Under the pieces are notes generated by a model. It was not told the DNA's origin. It saw only the letters and a program-made list of their open reading frames with translations, and did no database searches. Positions 19,040-29,569 of a stretch of DNA of 64,000 nt are shown here, piece by piece. The number at the start of each line of letters is the position of its first letter. Position 1 is the first letter of the stretch. The stretch spans positions 868,001 through 932,000 of the forward strand of contig CBDCMS010000003.1 in the NCBI GenBank assembly GCA_965219005.1, read 5' to 3'. The translations under genes and the position numbers were made by a program. Source of the stretch: CAUZIZ01 sp965219005 (GTDB taxonomy: Bacteria; Acidobacteriota; UBA6911; RPQK01; JAJDTT01).

Positions 19040-22000
19040 ATGAAGGGAGGATCGGGTGCGAAGGGGACGGTGTGGTCCCTGTTTCTGATGGTTGCCTTGG
19101 GCAGCTACAACCTCCAAATCTTTTCAGGTCCCGCTTTCCTCACTGGAGATATCAGAATCCACTCCTCGCTGGTCCTACGGCATTTGCAGACTACCTGGCA
19201 TGATGCCGACTTGAGAGGCTTCTCGGCTTCCCCAGGCTTACGGCCGCTGACCCTGGCAGCCGCCGATTTCGATGAAGACGGAATCCAAGATCTAGTCGTC
19301 GGTTACCACCAGAGAGATGGGGGCCATCTCAACTGGTTTCGTGGCGCTAGCGATTCGGACCCGGTGACGGGTGATTCCCAGAGCTTTCCCTTTGTCATAG
19401 CCAATGTTTCCGTAGCGATTCCAGCGCGTCCGGACTTCCTCGAGGTTGGTGATTTCGACGCCGATGGGCACCAGGACTGGGTTGCCGGCCAATCCGGTTC
19501 CCACAAACTGTTCTGGGGTCGAGGGGACGGTTTGGGTTTCTTCAAGGAACCGCAGGGCGTGGAGCTGCCCGGCCCGCTGTCGGCGCTGATAGCTGCGGAC
19601 GTCAATCGCCGGGATGGGCTCAAGGATCTGCTGCTGGGGATCGGCGGCAAAACACCAAAACTCCTGGTCTTCGAAGGACCCCTGGGAGCTCTCCAAGCCG
19701 AGCCCGAGGGTTTTCCGATGGAGGCAACTCCCACGAGCCTCGCTTTCGGTCAGTTGGATTCACACTACGCCCTGGACCTGGTGGTTGCAGCCGGCGATGA
19801 AATCCTGGTGATCCAAGGGCGTGACCGGAAGCTGTCTGAACCGACGGAAAAGAGGCGTCCGCTGTCCGATCCCACGATCAAGCGGATCCCATTCCCGTCC
19901 GGGATCGAATCTTTGACGATAGGCGATTTCATCTGGGATCAAGATGGTCAGAGGGATTTCGCCGTACTGACTTCAACCGGAAGACTCCTGCTTCTGGAAG
20001 ATCCTCTGCGCTCTCAGAAACGCCCTGTCCCTTTTGGGTCTCTGGGTCCACGATATCGATTTCAGGCTGGGCGGCCGCAAGACTCTCAGTCCGGGTCGCG
20101 CAAACTGTACTGTACGCGCCTTTCCAGTCTGCCCGTAGACTCGCCTCTGGTGGTGGATTCCAGCTCCGGCGATGCCTGGCTGGCAATGGATGAAAACTCC
20201 GACCGAAGGGTGCGCCGAGGGGGCGTCCGCGTCGCCACGATCCCGCTTTCGCTGCCGGGAACCGTGGTTGCAGCACTGCCCATGAAGATTGGAGGGGGAT
20301 CGCTCGACGATCTGGTGTGGCTCAGCAGCAGTTCCCCTATCCCCCAGGTCACTCTCACCGGGCCCGGGGGTCAGTTCCAGGTCAACGTCTCAGAAGATGA
20401 AGATGATGGTACCTGCAATGCGGAGCATTGTTCGCTACGGGAGGCCATCAATGCTTCCAATGCCAGCGCCGGACTCGATACGATCACTTTTTCCGTAGCG
20501 ACTGCAACCCTGGGCACCGTTCCCTCTGCCCCCATCACCGACGCCGTCAATGTTGTGGGACCGGTGGAGATCGTTGGGGGACTGCTGCTCAATGGCGGCA
20601 ACAGCGAAGTGCGGGGCCTGACGGGCGGCTCGCTGAGTTTCGGTGTGGGTAACAACCGGGTGGTTTCCAGCCAGCTGTCGAGTGTCTCACTTCAATCCAG
20701 CGACAACACCGTTGGCGGCACCTCCAGTGCCGAACGTAACATCATCTCAGGAAGTGGAGTGATTGGAGTCTTCATCACCGAGGATTCCAACCAGGTTCAA
20801 GGTAACTACATAGGAACGGACGAGTCCGGAGAGGCGGCTATGGGGCATGGATTCAATGGCGTGGTGATCGCCAATGCCTCAAACAACACCATCGGGGGGA
20901 CAACCGCCGGTGCCCCCAATGTGGTATCCGGAAACGGAACCCGAGACACCAACCCCATCGGTGGACTGAGATCCGGGATCCAGATCCAGGGGAACACCTC
21001 CTCGGGCAATCTGGTGCAAGGAAACTTCGTGGGGAGCGACCACACCGGCAAGTCCGGCATCCCCAATGCCATGGGCGTCGAGATCAGTCGAGGGAACGAC
21101 AACACCATCGGAGGCACAACACCGGGAGCCCGGAACATCATCGTGTCCAATTCTGGGGATGGAGTCTTCGTCGAAGGCGACGGCAATCTGATTCAGGGGA
21201 ACTACATCGGTCTCAACGTCGACGGTGAGCCTCTGGGCAACGGCGACAACGGTGTCGAACTGCAGGGTTTCTTCTTCACCGTTGCCACCAATACCGTTGT
21301 GGGAGGCGAAACGGAGAATGCCCGTAATGTGATTTCGGCCAACGGCAACGATGGTGTCCAGATCATAGGCGGTACCATAAACGGCGAGATAACGCTGAAC
21401 TCCGTGGTGGGAAACTTCATCGGCACAAATCCCTCGGCGACCGTGCTCATCCCGGGCGGTGGGATGCCCGCCGTAGAGTTCGGAAACGGTCGACATGGAG
21501 TCTTCATCCAGTCCGCGCCTGAGAACGAAGTGAAGAACAACGTCATCTCAGGCAACCAGGCCAGCGGCATCGCCGTGCGCAGCTTTCCCGACTCCTCCAG
21601 CGTTGCCAGGGGAAATAGCATCCTGGGAAACAAGATCGGAACCAACGAAATGGGCGACGCTGCTCTGGGAAACGCGTTCGCCGGCATCTTTATAGAACAG
21701 ACGCCCGAGACCATCATCGGCAGCAGCGACACTTCGGACCGCAACCTCATATCGGGAAACGGCACCAGCGGCATCATCATCCGGGATCCCATGGCCTCGG
21801 GCAATCAGGTGATCGGAAATTGGATCGGTGCCAACCAGGACGGAACCGGAGCGATCCCCAATGGGCAGAACGGTGTCTTCATCTTCGGTGCTCCCGACAA
21901 CTTCATCGGTGGGACCGGGTCTGGCGAGGGCAATCTGGTCTCCGGAAACGACTTTTCCGGTGTCGTCATCTCACAGGGAGACGCCAGCGGAAACTCGATT

Positions 22001-25000
22001 CGCGGGAATCTCATCGGCACTCAGAAGGATGGGACCTCCCAACTCGGCAACGGCAGTTGGGGAGTTTTGATCACGAGCAGCGCCCACGACAACTTCGTCG
22101 GCGGAGATTCCGAAGCAGCCGGAAATCCGATTGCCTTCAATGGGCGCGACGGAGTCCAGGTCTCGAGCGGTACTGGCAACTCCATCCGCTTCAATCGGAT
22201 CTTCGAGAACCAGGCCCTGGGAATCGACCTGGACCAGGACGATCAGGTGACGCCCAACGACCCAGCCACAGGGACGGAGCCACCGTTCGATCCGCCAGCC
22301 GACAGCGATGAGGGAGCCAATAGGCTGCAGAACTTTCCGGTCCTGACCAAAGTGGAGGATGGCACCCAGGTCGAGGTGAACCTGCTCAGCACACCTGGGC
22401 AGAGCTTCACCATCGATCTCTACAGCAATGACGCCTGTGATCCTTCCGGCAATGGCGAGGGACAGGAGCACCTGGGGTTTATTCAGATCACGACCAATGC
22501 ACAAGGAATCTTTGAATGTGGGGGCGGTGCCTGTCGCTTCCCCGTACCTTTGGACAAGGACATCACCGCCACGGCAACCGATCCCGATGGCAACACTTCG
22601 GAGTTTTCTTTCTGTGGTGTCGACGCCATCGAGGTCAATTCGGTAGAGGACGAACCACTCAAACAGGACGCCACCACCTGTACCACCGGCGACGAGGCCT
22701 TCGAGACCCGCACGGGGGAGGACGAATGCACCCTCCGGGCTGCGATCGAGCTCGCCAACAAGCGTCCCGGAAGAGATCGGATCGAGTTCGACATCAAAGA
22801 GGGCAACGCCCCCTACACGATTCAACCCTCAATGGCACTCCCCGAAGTCTCGACTCCGATGTCGATCGACGCCACTACCCAGCCTGGTTTTTTCGAGGGT
22901 TTTCCTCCGCTCATCGAACTGACGGGGATCGACGCCGGGCTGGGCACCAGCGGTCTGGTAGTGACGGGCGGCTCCTCGGAGATCAAGGGCCTGGCGATCA
23001 ACGCCTTTCGAGGAAACGGAGTGGTCCTGAGGAGTCGGGGCGGGAATCGGCTCGACCTCAACTACATCGGTACTACCCAGAATGGACAGGAGCCATTCCC
23101 GAACACGGGGTACGGCGTTTTCATCGACAACACTTCAAACAACCTGATTGGACTGCCCGAGGAGGGCGAGCTTCCCCGGAATGTGATCTCCGGAAACGTC
23201 AGTGATGGTGTGCGGGTCGAAGGACGAAACGCCAGTCTAAACGAAATCAAGGGCAACTATGTGGGTCTCAATGCTTTCGGTGGGGAGATCGTGGCTAATA
23301 CAGGAAGCGGGATCAACCTGATCGATGGTGCCTTTTCCAATCTCATCCTGGGGAATGTGGTATCCGGCAACCAGTTGACCGGCGTTCGCCTTACCGGCTG
23401 TGCCCTTGATGAGTGTCAAGAGATCAATGATCCGACCTTCATCACACGGAAGAACCAGGTGTTCGTCAACCTCATCGGAACCGATGCCCTCGGTTCCCTG
23501 CCCCGACCCAATGTGGTAGGTGTCGCCATCCTCAACTCGCAGGAGAACAGGATTGGGGAAGCCGGTCGCGGCAATGTCATTTCGGGGAACGGCGGCCCGG
23601 GCATATTCGTTTTTGGCCTGAACGGAAGTGACAACCTCATTCAGGGCAACCGCATCGGGATCGACCCGGATGGTGGCTGTCCCGAGCTTGGCGATAAGGG
23701 ACAGTGCAGCCTGGCCAACTCCACCCGTACGATTTTCGCCCCTGCACCGTTCAATGCTAATTCGGTGCTCGGTGGCGGAATCTTCGTCTTGAGTGCGGAT
23801 GACACTCGAATTGGAGGCGCGGGGCCGGGACAGGGCAATGTGATTTCCGGAAACGGAGGAGACGGTATCAACCTGGACTTCGCACTCGGCTGCACGATCG
23901 AGGGAAACCGGATAGGAACGGATCCCTCCGGCAAGATCATGATCCCCAACCTGGGCAACGGAATCCACCTGGCAGACTCGAACGACGTGATCATCGGCGG
24001 CTCGAACCGATCCACCGCTAGCTGCGACGGCAGTTGCAACCTGATCTCGGGAAACCGATTCAATGGTATCTTCGTCGAGCGGGGAGCACCGGTCCAGATT
24101 CAGGGCAACTTCATCGGCACCGACATCGACGGCGAACAGGACCGGGGGAACAGCGAATCGGGAATCTTCTTGACTCATCTGGTCCTCGCTGGTTCGGGAG
24201 AACAGGGGCAACATACGATTGGCGGTCCCCAGGTGCAGAGCGGCAACCTGATCTCCGGAAATGACTTCGATGGAATTCGGATCGAGAAGACTGCCTCGAC
24301 GGACATAGCGGGAAATCACATCCATCACAACCTGATTGGGACCAACGCCGACGCAACTCGCCGGGTTCCCAACCAGGAATTCGGTATTTCGATCCTCGGT
24401 TCCCAGGGCAACTCCATCGGGTCACCGGGGACAGGCAATGTGATCGCCGCCAACGGCAGCGGTGGGATCGTCATCACTCTCAACGAAGAGGGTGGTCCGG
24501 GGGGCAACAACGTCATCCAGTCCAACTACATCGGCAGCAACGCAAACGAGGCCGATCTTGGCAACCTCGGACCCGGGGTCGCCATCAACACGCCTGGAAA
24601 CGAGGTTGGCGGAGACCGCGAGGACGAGGGGAACGTGATCGCCTTCAACCTGGATGAGGGAGTCCTGGTAGCCACAGAGGATCGGAATCTGATCTTCCAC
24701 AACCGGTTCTTCGAAAACGACCTCTCAGGGATCAACCTGCGGGGTGGAAACGACAACATGTACTACCCGTCGCTGGAGTCTGTAACCAGCGGAAATACTC
24801 TGATCAGGGGAAGATTTCCCTTCCCGCTGATCCCTGCTACTACCCTCCAATTCTTCTCAAATCCCACTTGCCATCGCAGCGGGAACGGGGAGGGACGACA
24901 CATTCTCGGACACGTGAATCTGCCGGCTGGCAGATCCGACTTCAGGGTTCGCCCCCCGATTCCCGTTGCAGCTGGGCACGTCGTCACCGCCACCGCCACA

Positions 25001-28000
25001 GATGACTTCGGGAACACGTCAGAGTTTTCCAATTGTGTAGTCGCGCAGCTCGATTCCGACGGCGATGGAGTTCCCGATGCTCTGGAGCCTCCCGAGCTGG
25101 TCAATGATGGCGGAAAGACCAGTACCCCTGGAGGCACCATCGTCGAAGTAGATGATCCGGCCGCCGTACTCGAGCTCAACCCCAACTCGAGCCCGCTGAC
25201 GTTGCCGAACGGTATCGACTTCGGCGAGCCTATTGAGATTCGAATCGACCTGACCTCAACGGGATCCTCTTCGACTCAAGTCAGCCCACTCGGGACAGCC
25301 AGGGAAATCGGCATCACATTAACCTTACCTGCTGGATTTCAGGCCACGACCTACTACAACTTCGGGCCGGAGCCGAATAATCCCGAGCCCCATTGGTACG
25401 AGTTTCTCTTCGATGGCCGCACCGGTGCCACCATCAAGGGACAACGCGTCTTGATTCGTCTAATTGATGGCCAAAGGGGAGATCACGACCTGGAGGCCAA
25501 CGGTATCATCGAGACCCTGGGTGGTCCCGCCAATCTGGCCGACCTGCTGTTTCCCTTCTTTCAGATCGAATCCGGAAGCTTTGTAGGCGTCGCGGTGTCG
25601 AACTTTTCCGATGTCGATGCGGAGCTCAACTTCGAAGCCCGAGATGCGAATGGCGATCTGTTGCCGGCCGGCGAGAATCCTGCAACACGGTTTCTCAATT
25701 CGGGAGAACAGCTTGCCCGGCTGAGCCACGAGCTGTTGAACACCGACGCCGAGACTGCATTGAAGGGCTGGCTCAGAGTCGATACCGACAATCCACGGTT
25801 GGGAAGCTTCTTTCAGTTTGGCGACCTGGAACGGCTCGATGGGAGTGTTGCCATCACGCGCTCTGTTCCCCGCCTCTTCTTCACCCGTGTCTTCGAGGGC
25901 GATACAGCTTTTCGTGGCCAGCCAGTTTCAACTGAGATCCTCTTGGCGAATCCTGGTGAGTCCGAGATTACGGTTCAGCTGCGGCTTCTCGAGTCGGATC
26001 CTGGGAATGCGTCCAGTGCCAGCCTGACTGGCGTAGCCTCCAAGACGGTGTCCATTCCCGCTCGGGGCGTCCTGAGAGAGACCGCGGGGGCGCTCTTCTC
26101 GGCCGAGTCGATCCAGGATGGAGTCATCGCGGCCGAGGTAGACGGGGACGGAGGGATAGCCGGTTTCGAACTGATTCGGCTGAGCAATCGGAATACCATC
26201 ATTGGACTCAACGCCGCCCATGATAATCCTTTCGTCCAACTCTTCTCGGCACAGTTGGCGAGTGTCCCCGGCATCTTTACCAACCTCAAGCTGATCAATA
26301 CTGCGGAGCAGGAAAGAACCGTGACCCTGGAGGCGATTGGTGAAGACGGGAGCCCCTTGTCCGACCCCATCAGTCGCGATCTGGGACCGGGAGAGGCGCT
26401 GAGTGAAGATGCGGGAGATCTGTTCTCTTCTGCTCTCGAGGGGAGTCCCTCAGGCCTGGTCGGGTCTCTAAGGCTGCGGACAGATGGGCCGGGGCTCCTG
26501 GGTGACGTGATCTTTGGAGACCCGGACGATCTGCAATATGCTGCGGCGCTTCCTCTTCAGAGCCAAGCTTTCAAGCAGGCCGTGTTCAGCCAGGTGGCCA
26601 ATATCCCAGGATTCTTCACGGGAATGGCTCTGTATGCACCCGATGAGGCCTCCAAGGTATCCATCGAGGTGCACAAGTCCGATGGCGAGCTGGTCGGCAG
26701 GTCGGTGCAAAGGTTGGCCGCCGGACAGCGGATGTCCAAGTTGGTGCCCGAACTGGTGCCTGATTCAGCCGGGCAGGCCGGTGGTTACATTGAGATTAGC
26801 GCGACTAAACCTCTGATCGCCCAGCAGCTGTTCGGTGCCTTGAGTGCCTCCGGGATCCAGCTGCTTTCCGCAGTGCCGCCAACCGTAGTGGATGAGTTGG
26901 TTGAGAATGATGGAGAGGAGAATCCAGTCCCGGCGTTGTCGTCCATTGACCCATCGTCCGTCACCGCAGGCTCGCCGGGCTTTCAGCTGCGTGTACTGGG
27001 CAGCGACTTCAATCAAGCTTCCCAGGTTCGATGGAATGGGCAAAATCGTGCGACCACCTTCATCAGTGCCGGCGAGATCCGGTCCGAGATCGTGGCAATG
27101 GATATCGAAGAAGCCGGTCAGGCTGAGATCACCGTTTTCAATCCTCCGCCCGGTGGGGGACTGTCCTCGCCCCTGACGCTTGTGATCGATCCAGAGCCGA
27201 TCATCGTCCCCAATCCTGTCCCTGTACTGGGCTCACTCGATCCTCCATCGGCAGCAGCAGGAAGTGGAGCCTTTACTCTCAGCCTGACCGGGAGCGGTTT
27301 CATCGCGGGCTCTCAGGTGCGTTGGGGTGGAGCAGACCGTGCCACCGTGTTTATCAATTCAGGCGAGCTCCAGGCGGAAATCAGCGCGGCGGATGTGCAG
27401 CAAGTCGGACAGGTGCAGATTACCGTTTTCAATCCTCAGCCCGGTGGTGGATCTTCGTCGGCCCTGGTTTTCATGATCGATCCTGCCCCTAACCCCACTC
27501 CGGTGTTGAGTTCACTCGATCCCGTATCCGCCATAGTCGGAAGCGGAGCTTTTACACTCAACCTGTCAGGAAACGGTTTCTTCGCGGGGTCCCAGGTGCG
27601 TTGGGACGGAGAAGATCGCCCGACAACCTTGATCAGTTCGACTCAACTCCAAGCGGAGATCAGCGCAGCGGATATTGAGAATGTCGGCCAGGTAGAGGTC
27701 ACCGTTTTCAATCCCCAGCCTGGCGGTGGATTGTCCCCGCCTCTGGTTTTCACGATCGATCCCGTTCCCAATGCCGTGCCGGTATTGAGTTCCCTCGATC
27801 CTGCGTCGGCAACGGCGGGAAGCGGCGACTTGACACTCGACCTGATGGGAACAGGCTTCTTCGAGGGTTCCCTGGTGTTATGGAACGGGGAGACTCGGAG
27901 CACAACCTTCCTGGGCTCCACCCACGTGCAAGCCGAGATCCCGGCCGCTGATCTTGCGATTCCAGGTCAAGCAGAGATAGTTGTGTTCAATCCAACCCCG

Positions 28001-28360
28001 GGGGGCGGCACCTCCAACATGCTCCTTTTCGAAATTGCGGATTTCACTGCTCCGGAAGTCTCGGAGGCCGAGGTGGAAGTCCTGAACACCGACTCGGTCC
28101 GAGTTCGCTTTCGGCTGGTAGACCAGGATGGTGACGTGGTCCAGTTGCTTTTCACATTTTTCCTAAACGGGACCCAGACCACAGTGCGCGAGGTCAATTC
28201 TCCCGAGGATGTCGACCTCACCGGCTTCACCTCAGGATCGATAACCGGCACCTTCACCGGATTGACGGTGAACCCGTTTGCATTGCGACCCGACGAAGTG
28301 CGGATCGTCGCTATCGATGCCCAGGGGTTGTCGAGTAACTCCGTTTCCCTGAAGTATTGA
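19040..28360 (+). CDS. Giant secreted protein: FG-GAP, two beta-helix domains, surface modules, four IPT/TIG repeats
   Basis: 3106 residues, intact. Residues 1-40 form a signal or anchor segment. Residues about 65-420 hold FG-GAP/VCBS-type blades with calcium loops (DFDEDGIQDLVVG, DFDADGHQDWVAG). A CSLREAINASNAS cap near 460 opens a first right-handed beta-helix (to about 1080) and CTLRAAIELANKRPG near 1230 opens a second (to about 1920), both made of NTIGGT, NVISGNG and GNYIGTD turns. DSDGDGVPDALEPPE near 2006 resembles a thrombospondin type 3 calcium loop. Then come modules like those in the FN3/PPC proteins (ILLANPGES, FTNLKLINTAEQ), four IPT/TIG repeats near 2628, 2724, 2817 and 2910 (VPVLSSLDPASATAGSG, FNPQPGGG), and a 100-residue C-terminal beta domain. 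GGGAG precedes ATG 19040. Probable adhesin or carbohydrate-binding surface protein; no catalytic site recognised. Confidence 0.85.
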   Translation: MKGGSGAKGTVWSLFLMVALGSYNLQIFSGPAFLTGDIRIHSSLVLRHLQTTWHDADLRGFSASPGLRPLTLAAADFDEDGIQDLVVGYHQRDGGHLNWFRGASDSDPVTGDSQSFPFVIANVSVAIPARPDFLEVGDFDADGHQDWVAGQSGSHKLFWGRGDGLGFFKEPQGVELPGPLSALIAADVNRRDGLKDLLLGIGGKTPKLLVFEGPLGALQAEPEGFPMEATPTSLAFGQLDSHYALDLVVAAGDEILVIQGRDRKLSEPTEKRRPLSDPTIKRIPFPSGIESLTIGDFIWDQDGQRDFAVLTSTGRLLLLEDPLRSQKRPVPFGSLGPRYRFQAGRPQDSQSGSRKLYCTRLSSLPVDSPLVVDSSSGDAWLAMDENSDRRVRRGGVRVATIPLSLPGTVVAALPMKIGGGSLDDLVWLSSSSPIPQVTLTGPGGQFQVNVSEDEDDGTCNAEHCSLREAINASNASAGLDTITFSVATATLGTVPSAPITDAVNVVGPVEIVGGLLLNGGNSEVRGLTGGSLSFGVGNNRVVSSQLSSVSLQSSDNTVGGTSSAERNIISGSGVIGVFITEDSNQVQGNYIGTDESGEAAMGHGFNGVVIANASNNTIGGTTAGAPNVVSGNGTRDTNPIGGLRSGIQIQGNTSSGNLVQGNFVGSDHTGKSGIPNAMGVEISRGNDNTIGGTTPGARNIIVSNSGDGVFVEGDGNLIQGNYIGLNVDGEPLGNGDNGVELQGFFFTVATNTVVGGETENARNVISANGNDGVQIIGGTINGEITLNSVVGNFIGTNPSATVLIPGGGMPAVEFGNGRHGVFIQSAPENEVKNNVISGNQASGIAVRSFPDSSSVARGNSILGNKIGTNEMGDAALGNAFAGIFIEQTPETIIGSSDTSDRNLISGNGTSGIIIRDPMASGNQVIGNWIGANQDGTGAIPNGQNGVFIFGAPDNFIGGTGSGEGNLVSGNDFSGVVISQGDASGNSIRGNLIGTQKDGTSQLGNGSWGVLITSSAHDNFVGGDSEAAGNPIAFNGRDGVQVSSGTGNSIRFNRIFENQALGIDLDQDDQVTPNDPATGTEPPFDPPADSDEGANRLQNFPVLTKVEDGTQVEVNLLSTPGQSFTIDLYSNDACDPSGNGEGQEHLGFIQITTNAQGIFECGGGACRFPVPLDKDITATATDPDGNTSEFSFCGVDAIEVNSVEDEPLKQDATTCTTGDEAFETRTGEDECTLRAAIELANKRPGRDRIEFDIKEGNAPYTIQPSMALPEVSTPMSIDATTQPGFFEGFPPLIELTGIDAGLGTSGLVVTGGSSEIKGLAINAFRGNGVVLRSRGGNRLDLNYIGTTQNGQEPFPNTGYGVFIDNTSNNLIGLPEEGELPRNVISGNVSDGVRVEGRNASLNEIKGNYVGLNAFGGEIVANTGSGINLIDGAFSNLILGNVVSGNQLTGVRLTGCALDECQEINDPTFITRKNQVFVNLIGTDALGSLPRPNVVGVAILNSQENRIGEAGRGNVISGNGGPGIFVFGLNGSDNLIQGNRIGIDPDGGCPELGDKGQCSLANSTRTIFAPAPFNANSVLGGGIFVLSADDTRIGGAGPGQGNVISGNGGDGINLDFALGCTIEGNRIGTDPSGKIMIPNLGNGIHLADSNDVIIGGSNRSTASCDGSCNLISGNRFNGIFVERGAPVQIQGNFIGTDIDGEQDRGNSESGIFLTHLVLAGSGEQGQHTIGGPQVQSGNLISGNDFDGIRIEKTASTDIAGNHIHHNLIGTNADATRRVPNQEFGISILGSQGNSIGSPGTGNVIAANGSGGIVITLNEEGGPGGNNVIQSNYIGSNANEADLGNLGPGVAINTPGNEVGGDREDEGNVIAFNLDEGVLVATEDRNLIFHNRFFENDLSGINLRGGNDNMYYPSLESVTSGNTLIRGRFPFPLIPATTLQFFSNPTCHRSGNGEGRHILGHVNLPAGRSDFRVRPPIPVAAGHVVTATATDDFGNTSEFSNCVVAQLDSDGDGVPDALEPPELVNDGGKTSTPGGTIVEVDDPAAVLELNPNSSPLTLPNGIDFGEPIEIRIDLTSTGSSSTQVSPLGTAREIGITLTLPAGFQATTYYNFGPEPNNPEPHWYEFLFDGRTGATIKGQRVLIRLIDGQRGDHDLEANGIIETLGGPANLADLLFPFFQIESGSFVGVAVSNFSDVDAELNFEARDANGDLLPAGENPATRFLNSGEQLARLSHELLNTDAETALKGWLRVDTDNPRLGSFFQFGDLERLDGSVAITRSVPRLFFTRVFEGDTAFRGQPVSTEILLANPGESEITVQLRLLESDPGNASSASLTGVASKTVSIPARGVLRETAGALFSAESIQDGVIAAEVDGDGGIAGFELIRLSNRNTIIGLNAAHDNPFVQLFSAQLASVPGIFTNLKLINTAEQERTVTLEAIGEDGSPLSDPISRDLGPGEALSEDAGDLFSSALEGSPSGLVGSLRLRTDGPGLLGDVIFGDPDDLQYAAALPLQSQAFKQAVFSQVANIPGFFTGMALYAPDEASKVSIEVHKSDGELVGRSVQRLAAGQRMSKLVPELVPDSAGQAGGYIEISATKPLIAQQLFGALSASGIQLLSAVPPTVVDELVENDGEENPVPALSSIDPSSVTAGSPGFQLRVLGSDFNQASQVRWNGQNRATTFISAGEIRSEIVAMDIEEAGQAEITVFNPPPGGGLSSPLTLVIDPEPIIVPNPVPVLGSLDPPSAAAGSGAFTLSLTGSGFIAGSQVRWGGADRATVFINSGELQAEISAADVQQVGQVQITVFNPQPGGGSSSALVFMIDPAPNPTPVLSSLDPVSAIVGSGAFTLNLSGNGFFAGSQVRWDGEDRPTTLISSTQLQAEISAADIENVGQVEVTVFNPQPGGGLSPPLVFTIDPVPNAVPVLSSLDPASATAGSGDLTLDLMGTGFFEGSLVLWNGETRSTTFLGSTHVQAEIPAADLAIPGQAEIVVFNPTPGGGTSNMLLFEIADFTAPEVSEAEVEVLNTDSVRVRFRLVDQDGDVVQLLFTFFLNGTQTTVREVNSPEDVDLTGFTSGSITGTFTGLTVNPFALRPDEVRIVAIDAQGLSSNSVSLKY

Positions 28361-28378
28361 CCGCCAGCCGTCGGATCC

Positions 28379-28397
28379 TATACACCTTCGGTGTAGT
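28379..28397 (+). terminator. Small hairpin after the giant gene
   Basis: TACACC-TTC-GGTGTA forms a 6-bp stem with a 3-base loop 19 bases after the stop codon. There is no T-run, so intrinsic termination is uncertain; it may serve as a 3' stabiliser. Confidence 0.3.
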
Positions 28398-28408
28398 GAG
28401 GCCGTTGC

Positions 28409-28425
28409 TACCTATGTATCGGGAG
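28409..28425. repeat. Solitary IS481-end sequence
   Basis: TACCTATGTATCGGGAG is identical to the right-end sequence of the IS481 element (43670-43686) and both are followed by an (A/G)CTAC/TTAC-like context. No transposase is nearby. It looks like the scar of a lost element. The surrounding 28426-28645 has no gene I can support. Confidence 0.5.
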
Positions 28426-28645
28426 CTACTCCGGTGTGCGGCTTTGGGCTTGTATCAATAGATGGCTTTCTCAGAACCGTTGGCTTCGAGCAGGTATTTG
28501 GATCCGGTAACCGTCTGCGCGGCTCCATGGAAGGAAATGCGGCAACTACCCACGACGAGTCCTTTCTTGAGTTTCCCGAGTGTAGGAGCCGGGATCGAGC
28601 ACTGTCAATGATTCGACCGGCGCTGCCGAAGCACTCTTCAACCTG

Positions 28646-29569
28646 ATGTCAGTTGCAATCGACCCTCCGGATCCACTGAAAGGCTTTCTGCTGGCGCTCT
28701 CCGCCTCTTTTCTGATTTCTACCAACTACATCACCGGCAAGTTTGGTGTGGACGGCTTCGGGCCCGAGGTTTTTGGTCTGGTCTGGATGGTGGCGGCCTC
28801 CTGCTACTCTCTTTTGATCATTCTAGCGACGGGACGGGGCTCACAGCTCAATCTTCCCCCTAGGACTCGGAGACTCGTTCTCTTGGTGGGTCTCTTTACC
28901 GGCCTGCAGATGTACTTCTTCTGGTCGGGACTGAAGCTACTGAATCCTCCTTTCGCGGCATTCCTGGGACGCTCGGAGCCGGCTCTGACCATCCTTCTGG
29001 CAACGATCTTCCTCCGTGAGAGAATCCGACCGAAGGAGGCCGGGGCGGTGGTCGTGATGATTGTAGGAGGCTGCCTGAGCACTTTGGGGAACTGGGACGT
29101 GGTCGGTGCCGGAACTGTGCTGACCTTGCTTGCCTGCCTGACGATGTCCATCCAGTTTCTGATCGGCAAAGCAGCAGTTGGACAGGTCCATCCCAGTATC
29201 CTGGTGTTCTACCGAGCGTCGATTGCCTCAGTGATGCTAGGGGTGTGGGCGTTCGGCTTCGGCGAGCCGGACTTTCGGGTAGGGACCCAAGTCTGGGCCG
29301 CAACCCTCCTGGGCGCGCTTCTTGGTCCCTGCATCGGCTACCACCTGGTCTTTCATTCCTACCGCTTTTGGGGCGTATCCCGGTCCGCCATGCTTATGAC
29401 GCTGCAGCCCCTGTTCGCAATGCCTCTTGTGCTCTTGCTGCTTCCGGAGCAAAACATAACCGGACAACAACTCGCGGGTGGCCTGACCATCATGGCGGGT
29501 GCCATGTGGCTGATCCGGCTCCACTGGCAGGGAAGAAGGAACGTGGCTTCGGTCTCCAGGCCGAAGTAA
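28646..29569 (+). CDS. EamA/DMT-family transporter
   Basis: 307 residues with ten predicted membrane helices in two EamA repeats. First repeat: LLALSASFLISTNYITGKFG then GLKLLNPPFAAFLGRSEPALT; second: LTLLACLTMSIQFLIGKAAV then SYRFWGVSRSAMLMTLQPL and LPEQNITGQQLAGGLTIMAG. The P-x-x-A/LG-R/E in each repeat is typical of drug/metabolite exporters. Substrate unknown. The last dozen residues (NVASVSRPK) are encoded by a dispersed palindromic repeat (29543-29617), so the natural C-terminus was probably replaced or extended by repeat insertion. No strong ribosome site is visible. Confidence 0.87.
   Translation: MSVAIDPPDPLKGFLLALSASFLISTNYITGKFGVDGFGPEVFGLVWMVAASCYSLLIILATGRGSQLNLPPRTRRLVLLVGLFTGLQMYFFWSGLKLLNPPFAAFLGRSEPALTILLATIFLRERIRPKEAGAVVVMIVGGCLSTLGNWDVVGAGTVLTLLACLTMSIQFLIGKAAVGQVHPSILVFYRASIASVMLGVWAFGFGEPDFRVGTQVWAATLLGALLGPCIGYHLVFHSYRFWGVSRSAMLMTLQPLFAMPLVLLLLPEQNITGQQLAGGLTIMAGAMWLIRLHWQGRRNVASVSRPK

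Noticed and set aside
20700..24700. Hundreds of repeated short motifs (ATCTCCGGAAAC-like) that could look like a CRISPR or tandem repeat array.
   Set aside because: They encode beta-helix rungs in one long frame, vary in length and sequence, and have no constant spacer size.
25460..26710. Several minus-strand frames inside the giant gene.
   Set aside because: Shadows of the plus-strand coding sequence.
28434..28646. 70-codon frame before the EamA gene.
   Set aside because: No ribosome site, no conserved features, overlaps the next start; probably intergenic.
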